Of a stretch of DNA of 64,000 nucleotides, positions 35,118 to 42,648 are shown piece after piece. The stretch comes from Catalinimonas alkaloidigena (lineage in GTDB: Bacteria; Bacteroidota; Bacteroidia; Cytophagales; Flexibacteraceae): contig NZ_FNFO01000003.1 of NCBI RefSeq assembly GCF_900100765.1, positions 372,001-436,000 of the forward strand. Direction: 5' to 3'. A model generated the notes under the pieces. The model worked only from the letters and a program-made list of their open reading frames with translations, searched no databases and was not told the DNA's origin. The number at the start of each line of letters is the position of its first letter. Position 1 is the stretch's first letter. Position numbers and translations under genes: made by a program.

Positions 35118-35675
35118 CTAGTCTAATTCAACGAGTCGGTAGTAATCAATCATCGTTTTCCTAAATATTTCTCGCTCAGCCTTTTGTGCCAGCAGCGGCG
35201 TGCGCGTTCCGTCGGTAGCCTGATGATAAAGGGCATCGCCGCGCAAGAGGCTTCGCTGGAGTTGGCTGGCAAAGCGGAAGTGATTTTCCTTACTCCCGAA
35301 AGCGAAGGTGTAAAGGCCGGAGTGAAGGCTGTCGGGCTGCTCCCACGCGACCTGCAACGTATCGCTCTCCGGAAACCACCCGTTGGGCTCCACAAGTACG
35401 TACGCCTCGTCGTATTGCCAATTCAGGGCGATGGCCAGGTTCAGCACGGGGCGATCGGTAGCGCGCGAGCGATCGTCCATCCGATACACACGCATCTGGT
35501 TACCCGGAAGTTCCTGTGCTTCGTAGGCCGTGCTGCGTACGTTCCGGAAGTAAAGTTCCGAGGCATCGGTGGTGCGAAACCGAGCCTGATGTTCGTTGAC
35601 GTCCCGGTCCAGTTTCAGGCCGCAGCCCGCCATGAGCCCGAACAACCCAAGCATCAGCCAGTATTTACGCTTCAA
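35118..35675 (-). CDS. lipoprotein of unknown function
   Basis: A 185-residue protein with a lipoprotein signal (MKRKYWLMLGLFGLMAGC, Cys 18). The start codon is TTG and overlaps the stop of the ACMSD gene as TTGA, so translation is likely coupled. The mature part has alternating strands and no motif I know (SELYFRNVRSTAYEA, AIALNWQYDEAYVLVEPNGWF, RKTMIDYYRLVELD). Its position between ACMSD and a barrel suggests an envelope protein that came to lie in this transcript, not a catabolic enzyme. Function unknown. Confidence 0.7.
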   Translation of the reverse strand: MKRKYWLMLGLFGLMAGCGLKLDRDVNEHQARFRTTDASELYFRNVRSTAYEAQELPGNQMRVYRMDDRSRATDRPVLNLAIALNWQYDEAYVLVEPNGWFPESDTLQVAWEQPDSLHSGLYTFAFGSKENHFRFASQLQRSLLRGDALYHQATDGTRTPLLAQKAEREIFRKTMIDYYRLVELD

Positions 35676-36736
35676 GAGGTTTTTCGCGAGGTTGGAATGA
35701 AATGTTCTTCACGCAGGCCGAGCCATTCCAGCGCCGTTCCGTGCAACAAGCGTCGCTTGGTAGCCGCGTCGTACGGCATCGATTCAATCAGCTTTCCCGG
35801 CTCCAGTTCGCCCAGCGGAAACGGATAGTCGGTGCCCAACGCAATGCGCTCTGCGCCCATCAGCTTGACGATGTAGTCCAGCGCCTGCGGATCGTGCACC
35901 AGCGAATCGAGGTAAAACTTGCCGACATACGCCCGCGGATTTACCGGATTGTCGACCGCACAAAGATCGGGTCGTACATGGAACCCGTGCTCCAGGCGTC
36001 CGATGGTCGCCGGAAACGAGCCGCCTCCGTGTGCAAAGGCAACACGCAACTGCGGAAACTGTTCGAAAATTCCGCCGAAAATCATGGACGCAATGGCGCG
36101 TGCGGTTTCGGCGGGCATCCCCACTAGCCACGGCAGCCAGTACTTCGGCATTTGTTCCTGCCCCATCATGTCCCACGGATGCACAAAAATGGCGGCATTG
36201 AGTTCGGCGGCGGCTTCGAACACCGCAAAAAGGCCGGGATGATCCAGGTTCCAGTCGTTGACATGGGTACCGATTTGCACGCCCGCCAGGCCCAACTCTT
36301 TTACGCAGCGCTCTAGCTCACCGATGGCCAGGTCGGGCGCCTGTAGGGGCAGCGTGCCCAACCCCACAAAGCGGTCGGGATAGTCGGCCACTACGCCGGC
36401 AATGTGGTCGTTGAGAAGGCGCGAAAGATCGAGCGTATGTTCCGGATGGGCCCAGTAGCTGAACATCACCGGCACGGTCGAAAGCACCTGCACCCCAACG
36501 CCGAACTGATCGCATTCGTAGAGGCGCCGCTGGGGGTCCCAGCAATTGTCCTGCACTTCCCGAAAAAAGCGGTCGTCCATCATCATCCGGGCGCAACAGG
36601 GCTTGTAATGCTCCAAGCGGATGAAGCCCCCGTAGCCGTAGCGTTCACGCAGATCGGGCCAGGACTCAGGCAGAATATGGGTATGGATGTCGACCTTCAG
36701 GCAGGAAGAGGTTGAGTCTCCCGCCACATCGGTCAT
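35672..36736 (-). CDS. 2-amino-3-carboxymuconate-6-semialdehyde decarboxylase
   Basis: A 354-residue amidohydrolase-superfamily enzyme from the ATG at 36736 (a GTG at 36757 is also possible). The metal site opens with DIHTHILPESW. The family-specific stretches are DVQVLSTVPVMFSYWA-like (VGVQVLSTVPVMFSYW), GLGTLPLQAPDLAIGELERCV, GVQIGTHVNDWNLD, FVHPWDMMG, FAHGGGSFP and GTDYPFPLGE, with the metal-binding or catalytic histidines and aspartate in place. It decarboxylates ACMS to 2-aminomuconate semialdehyde, steering tryptophan carbon away from quinolinate. The gene for the preceding enzyme lies 76 bases upstream on the same strand. Confidence 0.92.
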   Translation of the reverse strand: MTDVAGDSTSSCLKVDIHTHILPESWPDLRERYGYGGFIRLEHYKPCCARMMMDDRFFREVQDNCWDPQRRLYECDQFGVGVQVLSTVPVMFSYWAHPEHTLDLSRLLNDHIAGVVADYPDRFVGLGTLPLQAPDLAIGELERCVKELGLAGVQIGTHVNDWNLDHPGLFAVFEAAAELNAAIFVHPWDMMGQEQMPKYWLPWLVGMPAETARAIASMIFGGIFEQFPQLRVAFAHGGGSFPATIGRLEHGFHVRPDLCAVDNPVNPRAYVGKFYLDSLVHDPQALDYIVKLMGAERIALGTDYPFPLGELEPGKLIESMPYDAATKRRLLHGTALEWLGLREEHFIPTSRKTS

Positions 36737-36812
36737 CGATTCCTGACGCTGTGCCACCGCATTCCCGAATTTTCAGTTAACAATGCTACGCCGTGCCGCC
36801 TCTTCCCGCAGG

Positions 36813-37340
36813 TTACTTGGGCTGCACGGGCGCTTCCATCACCGTCCCGCAGGTATCGCAGGTACGCAGCGTTTCCGACGAAAAAAACGCGTTCATCACC
36901 TTGGGCAGTTGCCCCACAATGTCCGACACGGGAATAAACTCCTCGTACAGTTTATTGCCGCAGTGCTCGCAAAACCACATAAAACCGTCCATCTCGTCGG
37001 GTTTCCGGTACCGCTCAATCACCAGCCCGATGGTATTTGCCGGACGGCGCGGCGAGTGAGGCACTTCGGGGGGCAACAGAAACATGTCGCCCTGCCGAAT
37101 GGTAATGTCCACCGGCTTGCCATCTTCGATGATCTTCAGGGTGATGTCGCCTTCCAGTTGATAAAAAAGCTCCTCTCCTTTATCGTAGTGGTAATCCTTC
37201 CGGGCGTTCGGCCCTCCGACCACCATCACGATGAAGTCGTCGTTGGCTTTGAAGACTTGTTGATTGCCCACCGGCGGTTTCAGCAGGTGGCGGTGTTCTT
37301 CAATCCAGGCTTGGATGTTAAATGGGCGTTGTATCGGCAT
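36813..37340 (-). CDS. nbaC: 3-hydroxyanthranilate 3,4-dioxygenase
   Basis: A 175-residue cupin dioxygenase from the ATG at 37340. The catalytic Fe ligands H51, E57 and H95 are present (HYDKGEELFYQ, PPEVPHSP). The second, rubredoxin-like iron site of the bacterial enzyme is intact as C124/C127 (CEHC) and C161/C164 (CDTC). It cleaves 3-hydroxyanthranilate to ACMS, the direct substrate of the ACMSD encoded next. Divergent from an SDR gene, with 121 bases between starts. The earlier kynurenine genes (tryptophan dioxygenase, monooxygenase, kynureninase) are not in the window. Confidence 0.94.
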   Translation of the reverse strand: MPIQRPFNIQAWIEEHRHLLKPPVGNQQVFKANDDFIVMVVGGPNARKDYHYDKGEELFYQLEGDITLKIIEDGKPVDITIRQGDMFLLPPEVPHSPRRPANTIGLVIERYRKPDEMDGFMWFCEHCGNKLYEEFIPVSDIVGQLPKVMNAFFSSETLRTCDTCGTVMEAPVQPK

Positions 37341-37461
37341 GAGAGGCAAGTACTTGCGTTGCAGATGAATAAGACCAAAGCTACTGTTTTTTCGGATTTT
37401 CGGTCGGTTGAGTTCTCTCTCCGCCATAAAATGCCTAAACTAGCCTCACAGATTATAGTGT

Positions 37462-38250
37462 ATGGAACTTAAACTTAACGATAAGCGGGCCGTCGTCTGT
37501 GGCAGCACGCAAGGCATCGGACGGGCCGTCGCGCAGGAGCTGGCCGCCCTGGGCTGCAGTGTAACGTTGGTGGCCCGCGACGAAGAAAAGCTGCAGGCCG
37601 TGCGCCGTGAGTTGCCCGCCCGCGACACGCAGCGACACGATTACGTCGTAGCCGACTTTTCGCACCCGGACGAGCTCCGCGAAAAAATGGATGTGTACCT
37701 GGAGCGACTGCGCCACGTCCACATTTTGGTCAACAACACCGGCGGCCCTCCCGGCGGCCCTCTGACCGAAGCCGATGCCTCGACCTTCCGCAAGGCATTC
37801 AACCAACACCTGATTTGCAACCAGACGTTGGTGCAGTGCCTTCTGCCCCTCATGAAAGAGTCGGGCTACGGCCGCATCATCAACATCATTTCGACGTCGG
37901 TCAAACAGCCCATTCCGGGCCTGGGGGTGTCGAACACCATCCGGGCAGCGGTGGCCAACTGGGCCAAAACCCTGTCGCAGGAGCTAGGCCCCTTCGGCAT
38001 CACGGTCAACAACGTCTTGCCTGGCTCGACCGACACGGAACGCCTGCGGAGCCTCATTGAGCAATGGGCCGAACGCGACGGCCTCACACCCGACGAGATG
38101 GCGGAGAAGATGCAACGCGAAATTCCGGTCCGACGCTTTGCCACACCGGCCGAAGTCGCCGCCGCCGTAACGTTTCTGGCGACCCCGGCGGCGGCGTTCA
38201 TCAACGGCATCAACCTGCCCGTTGACGGTGGCCGCACCAGTTCGCTGTAA
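37462..38250 (+). CDS. SDR-family oxidoreductase with altered active site
   Basis: A 262-residue classical-length short-chain dehydrogenase. The cofactor loop GSTQGIGRA (14-22) and NNTGG (91-95) are normal, and a serine is available at S144 or S146. Where the catalytic YxxxK should be, the sequence is SNTIRAAV, giving S157 and R161 in place of Tyr and Lys. The C-terminal GINLPVDGGRTSSL is typical. Such YxxxK-less SDRs form their own group and may use a different residue or have a non-redox or binding role. Divergent pairing with HAAO/ACMSD genes suggests, but does not prove, a link to aminomuconate metabolism. Confidence 0.85.
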   Translation: MELKLNDKRAVVCGSTQGIGRAVAQELAALGCSVTLVARDEEKLQAVRRELPARDTQRHDYVVADFSHPDELREKMDVYLERLRHVHILVNNTGGPPGGPLTEADASTFRKAFNQHLICNQTLVQCLLPLMKESGYGRIINIISTSVKQPIPGLGVSNTIRAAVANWAKTLSQELGPFGITVNNVLPGSTDTERLRSLIEQWAERDGLTPDEMAEKMQREIPVRRFATPAEVAAAVTFLATPAAAFINGINLPVDGGRTSSL

Positions 38251-38804
38251 TGGCAACCAACGACTAGAGGAGAAAAACAGCTCACAAAAGCGAGCTTATT
38301 GGTGTGCTTCTTTCGGCCCAGCACTTGCCTGCCCGCGTGTCAGGCGAGTGCTGGGCTGGTGAAGGCCATGGTTTGCGCAACGGACGCCAGCATAGGCGAC
38401 TTTTTCGGCACAACATTTTTAGCTGGCGCCACCAGTCCTAGTCAGCATTGGCTCAGGAAGTTAGGTCCAGAATTCGTCGAACACGCTGATCTTTTCTCTG
38501 TGTCGGCAGCCTGAAATAGTCGGCCAGAAAGTACAGCCCGGTTCTGTTCATCATTACGACAGGCTGAAGTTTGCCTCGTGCTACGTTCATCGTCGCGTAG
38601 CCGTGCATGCAACGCTATTTTTCCCAACATCAGATTTTGCGTCTCCAGAAGAAGGAATGGGGCTCAAGGCGCTGAAAAAGGCAATAAGCTCAAAAAATAT
38701 TACACCCGCCTGCCCCCGTAAAATCCTGCCCCTCAATAACCTTCTGAATTTCTTCTCGTAACGTCGCTATGAAACGGCATTATTTCTGTGTCGTATAAAG
38801 CAGT
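38251..38804. other. 554-base region without a recognisable gene
   Basis: Open frames here are short and give low-complexity or cysteine-scattered products with no domain pattern. It contains the strong inverted repeat at 38316-38356 and presumably the thioredoxin promoter near its right end, though no full consensus match was found. It could be the remains of a lost gene or hold a small RNA. Confidence 0.4.
38316..38356. repeat. 16-base inverted repeat with 9-base loop
   Basis: Arms GCCCAGCACTTGCCTG (38316-38331) and CAGGCGAGTGCTGGGC (38341-38356) pair over 16 positions with a single G-U/A-C difference. There is no adjacent T-tract on either strand, so it is not a standard terminator, although it lies 65 bases after the SDR gene. 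Confidence 0.75.
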
Positions 38805-39113
38805 ATGAGTAACAAGCCAAAGTTCGCAGCGCTAATCAAAGGAGAGACGCCAGTCCTGGTCGACTTTTATGCTGATTGGTGCGGGCCTTGTAAAACGATG
38901 AGCCCCATTCTGTCCCAGCTTTCCAGTCAACTGCATGGTCGGCTGAAAGTGATCAAAATCAACGTGGATAAGAATCAGGCCGTGGCTGGTCAATATCAGG
39001 TCCGCAGCATTCCGACGTTTATCCTGTTCCGGCAGGGAAAGGCCATCTGGCGCCAGACCGGAGCTTCTTCTCTAAACGAATTGCAACGCCAACTAGAACC
39101 TCATTTGGTTTAA
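38805..39113 (+). CDS. thioredoxin
   Basis: A 102-residue thioredoxin-fold protein with the redox motif WCGPC (YADWCGPCKTMSPIL, cysteines near residues 27 and 30), KINVDKNQAVAGQYQVRSIPTFILF with the cis-proline, and a C-terminal helix. Length and motif are those of a general cytoplasmic thioredoxin; there is no signal peptide. It precedes the tandem lipoprotein genes by 35 bases, so they may share a transcript, though a functional link is not evident. Confidence 0.93.
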   Translation: MSNKPKFAALIKGETPVLVDFYADWCGPCKTMSPILSQLSSQLHGRLKVIKINVDKNQAVAGQYQVRSIPTFILFRQGKAIWRQTGASSLNELQRQLEPHLV

Positions 39114-39148
39114 TCTCTATTCAACCTTTTCTCTTAATTATTTTACTT

Positions 39149-40090
39149 ATGAACATGCAAAAAAAGCTTTCAGCTTACCTTATGTCATTGTTGGCCGTAG
39201 GCTCAATGATTTTCTTAAATTCTTGCGGCGATACCACAGAAGATCCAACACCCGGAGGAGGCGCCGCGCCTGAGATTACAGTAACTGTAGACGGAGAAGA
39301 AGATCCCGATTCTGTAGCCGCTTTTGTAGGCGATTCCATCGAAGTCGAAGTTAACATTACTTCTGCCGTAGGCTTCAATTACCTGAGTGTCAAAAAAGGC
39401 TCTACCGAGCTGTTCAGAAAGAATAAAGTGTCAGGGACAACGGTTACCAGCTACGACACTACGTTCTACTACGTTCCGACCGAAGCCGATACCAACGGCA
39501 TCGTGATGAACTTCGAAGTAGCAGACGACAATACGCCTACCGCTCAGACGGTAACCAGCAGTTTTGTCGTAACGGTTACGGGCATGCGTACCCAGACAGC
39601 CGTTCTGTTGGGCGGTAACCAGAACACAACCTACGGTAGCTTCTACGACGTAGACGGCGGCGGTAAAGTGTACAAAATTGCCGATGCCAAAGCCAATTCG
39701 GCCATGATCGATATTGTCTACTTCTACGGTCCGACCAACCTGGCCACGCTCGCCGCTCCCGATGACGAATCTGTGGATGTGGTCTACGTCAACTCTCCGT
39801 CGCGCCCCAGCACCTGGGATACGCAGAACTCTACCAAGTTTGTGAAGACGGATTTGGCCATGGCTGATTTCGACGCCGCAACGGCCGGAACCATCAACGC
39901 GACCATTACGGAATCGGGCGACTCGAAAGCGAACGAACTGGCCGAAGGCGATGTAGTAGCCTTTGAGACTGCCGATGGACAGAAAGGCTGGATCTATGTC
40001 AACAGCATCGATACTGAGCGCGACCCTACGACAGGTCAGCAGGAATACGATAACGGTTCCATCACCATTACGCTGAAGATCGTTAATTAA
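39149..40090 (+). CDS. lipoprotein of unknown function, paralog A
   Basis: A 313-residue exported lipoprotein: signal peptide with lipobox LNSC (Cys 26), then an acidic tether GDTTEDPTPGGG and a soluble domain rich in beta strands. The N-terminal part (about 45-145) resembles an Ig-like or cadherin-like sandwich. The C-terminal part (about 150-313) shares NSAMID..YFYG and the closing EGDVVAFET..GWIYVNSID with its downstream neighbour. No catalytic motif is seen. It is probably surface- or periplasm-anchored. Codons are GC-balanced like the rest of the region. It has its own terminator. Confidence 0.82.
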   Translation: MNMQKKLSAYLMSLLAVGSMIFLNSCGDTTEDPTPGGGAAPEITVTVDGEEDPDSVAAFVGDSIEVEVNITSAVGFNYLSVKKGSTELFRKNKVSGTTVTSYDTTFYYVPTEADTNGIVMNFEVADDNTPTAQTVTSSFVVTVTGMRTQTAVLLGGNQNTTYGSFYDVDGGGKVYKIADAKANSAMIDIVYFYGPTNLATLAAPDDESVDVVYVNSPSRPSTWDTQNSTKFVKTDLAMADFDAATAGTINATITESGDSKANELAEGDVVAFETADGQKGWIYVNSIDTERDPTTGQQEYDNGSITITLKIVN

Positions 40091-40105
40091 TTAGTTTTAG
40101 TGTAA

Positions 40106-40147
40106 TAAGCCCTTTTCTGTACCCTACAGAGAAGGGCTTATTTTTTT
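40106..40147 (+). terminator. rho-independent terminator after paralog A
   Basis: A 15-base stem (40106-40120 with 40126-40140, one wobble) with a 5-base loop, then seven T residues at 40141-40147. Confidence 0.9.
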
Positions 40148-40162
40148 ACCATTTTTATCATT

Positions 40163-41110
40163 ATGAAAAAGTCATCTCTCTACCTACTTGCGCTATGGGC
40201 GGTGGGGTTTGTGTTTTTTTTGAGTGCGTGCGGGGATACGACAGAAGACCCGGTTCCGCTGGGTGGCGATTTGTCGATTACCCTGACGGGCGATAGCATT
40301 ACCGACGAAGACTCGTACGACGGATACGTAGGCGATACGCTGTTGTTTAACGTAGCCGTTGAAGCCGAAGACGGATTCAGTGTGCTGACCATTTCGAGAA
40401 ACAACACCGCAGACACCTCGTTTTCCAGCCCGGCGGGGCAATCTCCGACCACGTTTAACACCACGTATCGTTACGTGCTGATGCCCGAAGACACGGCCGG
40501 CACCGTCACGCTGCGGTTCCAAGCCGAAGACAGCAACGGCAAGACGACGTCGCAATCGTTCGAAATCACGGCCATGAATACGCCTACCAAGGTCTTCAGG
40601 GCGGTTTTGTTGTATGCACCGCTAGGGCAACGGAATTCAGAAACTTTCTTCGATGCCCAAACCGGAACTACTTATACCGTGAACGAGGTCAATACCGGGG
40701 CCGCTAACACATCGGCCATGATCGACTTCGGGTATTATTATGGAGATGACGACGATGCCTCCATTGCTTCGCCAGCCGCCTACCCCGATTCTATTTACAA
40801 CCTGGGAACGTCGGGCAACCAGTGGAACACGCTTAACAACACGTTGCTCCGCCCGGCCAACATCAGCGCCGGTCAATACGCCGAAGCCCGTACCAACCCA
40901 CAGGGGATCACTCAAATCTGGAACGCCTCCACAGCCGACCCGAACTCGCCGAGCGGCGAAGCGGTAACGCGTATCGAAACGGGCGATTACCTGGTGTTTG
41001 AATTAGACGAGGAACGTGGCCGTAAGCGAGGGTTGATTCACGTAGAAGAAGTAAAAGGCACCTATAACCAAGGGGATTACATCAGAATCGAAGTCATTGT
41101 AGAAGACTAA
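40163..41110 (+). CDS. lipoprotein of unknown function, paralog B
   Basis: A 315-residue lipoprotein with lipobox LSAC (Cys 23) and the same tether start, GDTTEDPVP, as paralog A. The order of segments is shared: an Ig-like sandwich with GYVGDTLLFNVAVEAEDGFSVLTISR (compare FVGDSIEVEVNITSAVGFNYLSVKK), then TSAMIDFGYYYG, then ETGDYLVFELDEERGRKRGLIHVEEV. The two are clearly a tandem duplication that has since diverged widely. Function unknown. A strong terminator separates them, so this copy needs read-through or its own promoter in the short gap. Confidence 0.82.
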   Translation: MKKSSLYLLALWAVGFVFFLSACGDTTEDPVPLGGDLSITLTGDSITDEDSYDGYVGDTLLFNVAVEAEDGFSVLTISRNNTADTSFSSPAGQSPTTFNTTYRYVLMPEDTAGTVTLRFQAEDSNGKTTSQSFEITAMNTPTKVFRAVLLYAPLGQRNSETFFDAQTGTTYTVNEVNTGAANTSAMIDFGYYYGDDDDASIASPAAYPDSIYNLGTSGNQWNTLNNTLLRPANISAGQYAEARTNPQGITQIWNASTADPNSPSGEAVTRIETGDYLVFELDEERGRKRGLIHVEEVKGTYNQGDYIRIEVIVED

Positions 41111-41129
41111 TCCCGTTCCACGCTCAACT

Positions 41130-41167
41130 AAAAAGCCCTTCCGCCGTCATGGCAGAAGGGCTTTTTT
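41130..41167. terminator. bidirectional terminator between paralog B and the OmpH-like gene
   Basis: AAGCCCTTC with GAAGGGCTT, extended inside by GCC/GGC, flanked by an A-tract (41130-41134) and a T-tract (41162-41167). It can end transcription of both convergent genes. Confidence 0.88.
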
Positions 41168-41184
41168 ACGAAAGGCCGGTAAGG

Positions 41185-41829
41185 TTATTTTTTCTCGTCG
41201 GCTTTGGCCGTGTTTTTAGCGGCGTATGCCTGGTTTAGTCCCTCCAGCACCTGGGCGGTGATGTCCAGACTGTCGGCAGCGAACAGCACGTTGCTGTTTC
41301 CCAGATTGTAGCCCAACACGTACGTATAGTTCTGTTTCTGGCCGTAATCTTTCAGGTAGTCGACAATGTTTTCGTTCAGTTCGCGCACAAGGCGTTGCTC
41401 GTCGGCGGCCAGTTCCTGCGTCAATTTGTCGCGGTAGGCCATCAGGTCCTGCTGTTTCTTCATGATCTGCTGCTCCAGTTCGACAGCTTCCTGTTGAGTC
41501 AAACTCCCGCTCTGTGCCCGCTGCTGCGCGGAGCGCACTTCGTTCTCCAACGTACGCGAACGCGACTGCAAATCATTTTCGGCCCGACGACCACGCGCTT
41601 CGAGCGACGCCTGGTTGCTTTTGAAAAAATCGTACTTCGTCAGTAAACTGTCGGTGTTCACAAAAGCAATGACAGGGACCGATGCGCCCCCCTCATTTGT
41701 GGCCGCTACGCCAGTCGTATCGCCTTTCGCGGAAGCCGTAACAGGCTGACGATCACTAAAATGCAAGACATAAAGTACGATGACCGCAATGAGTAAGACA
41801 ATGTTGAGCGCGAGGGATAAGTTTTTCAC
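41185..41829 (-). CDS. OmpH/Skp-family periplasmic chaperone
   Basis: A 214-residue protein with an N-terminal membrane or signal segment (about 5-24). A short linker is followed by the OmpH pattern IAFVNTDSLLTKYDFFKSNQASLEARG. A long charged coiled coil then runs (about 80-160), ending with VRELNENIVDYLKDYGQKQNYTYVLGYN. Skp-type trimers hold unfolded outer-membrane proteins in the periplasm. The uncleaved-looking N-terminus could keep it membrane-tethered. The gene stands alone, divergent from the AlbA_2 gene, with TATCTTTG upstream on its strand (41870-41877). Confidence 0.88.
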   Translation of the reverse strand: MKNLSLALNIVLLIAVIVLYVLHFSDRQPVTASAKGDTTGVAATNEGGASVPVIAFVNTDSLLTKYDFFKSNQASLEARGRRAENDLQSRSRTLENEVRSAQQRAQSGSLTQQEAVELEQQIMKKQQDLMAYRDKLTQELAADEQRLVRELNENIVDYLKDYGQKQNYTYVLGYNLGNSNVLFAADSLDITAQVLEGLNQAYAAKNTAKADEKK

Positions 41830-42005
41830 GTTTTTTTGTTTTCAGTGCAAAGTTTCTTGTTAAATTGGGCAAAGATAGAGAACAATTTCCGGTTCCGGGG
41901 TCGGAACGACATGTGGCCGGAAACGTAAAGAGCATCCCTCCGGGGCGTGCAACTTTTCCGAACCATACTTCGTCCGTAACAGAAACGGAAGGCAACTGCA
42001 ACGGT

Positions 42006-42638
42006 ATGGAATTGCTGCTAAAGCAACTGATCAGGCAAGGCGAGAACAGCCAGCTTGATTTTAAAAAAACCATTACCCATCGCGAGAAGATCGCCAAAAC
42101 CATCGTCTCCTTCGCTAACAACCGCGGCGGCACCATCCTTGTCGGTGTACGAGACGATCGCCAGATCACCGGCATTAATCCCGACGAAGAATCGTACATG
42201 CTTCAGGATGCAGCGGCGCATTACTGCGACCCCGCCGTGCCTTTGCGTCTGGAAGAAATTCACACGAACGAAGGGACCGTGCTGCTGGCGCATGTGGCCG
42301 AAAGCCAGCACAAGCCGCATCGCTGTGTCAACAAGCACGGCGAGTGGCACGTCTACGTACGAAGCCAGGACCAGAGTGTGCGGGCCAGCAAGCAAACCGT
42401 TGATGTACTGCGCAAAGAGACGCTACAGCGGTTGGCCGATAACCGCACGTACACGCGCAACGAGCAAGCGGTGTTCAGCTACCTGCGGCGGAAAAACAAA
42501 ATTTCGCTGAAGGATTATGCGCGCCTGATCAACGTCTCGAAACGCCGGGCGGCCCGTATTCTGACAGGGTTGGTGCTGGAAGGCGATCTGTTACGCCACG
42601 ATTACGAAAAAGCGGAGTTCTACACCCTCCGCGCGTAG
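42006..42638 (+). CDS. AlbA_2 (Schlafen-type) ATP-binding domain protein
   Basis: A 210-residue protein from the ATG at 42006; an upstream in-frame extension reads as noncoding. The N-terminal AlbA_2 domain (about 5-120) has the typical ENSQLDFKKTI, then IVSFANNRGGTILVGVRDDRQITGIN, and ends with YVRSQDQSVRASK. The C-terminal 60 residues form a winged-helix-like segment (FSYLRRKNKISLKDYARLINVSKRRAARIL). AlbA_2 proteins are linked to nucleic-acid binding and regulation, and in other contexts to defence; here it seems a stand-alone regulator-like form. Convergent with the TolC-like gene. Confidence 0.82.
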   Translation: MELLLKQLIRQGENSQLDFKKTITHREKIAKTIVSFANNRGGTILVGVRDDRQITGINPDEESYMLQDAAAHYCDPAVPLRLEEIHTNEGTVLLAHVAESQHKPHRCVNKHGEWHVYVRSQDQSVRASKQTVDVLRKETLQRLADNRTYTRNEQAVFSYLRRKNKISLKDYARLINVSKRRAARILTGLVLEGDLLRHDYEKAEFYTLRA

Positions 42639-42648
42639 TGGGGTAAGG

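Noticed and set aside
38299-38630. Short open frames on both strands in the gene-free stretch
   Set aside because: One is built over the inverted repeat, and neither has export signals, domains or a start context.
42006-42638. AlbA_2 gene with the neighbouring efflux genes as a defence island
   Set aside because: Neighbouring genes are ordinary core genes with matching composition, and no second defence-type gene is linked.
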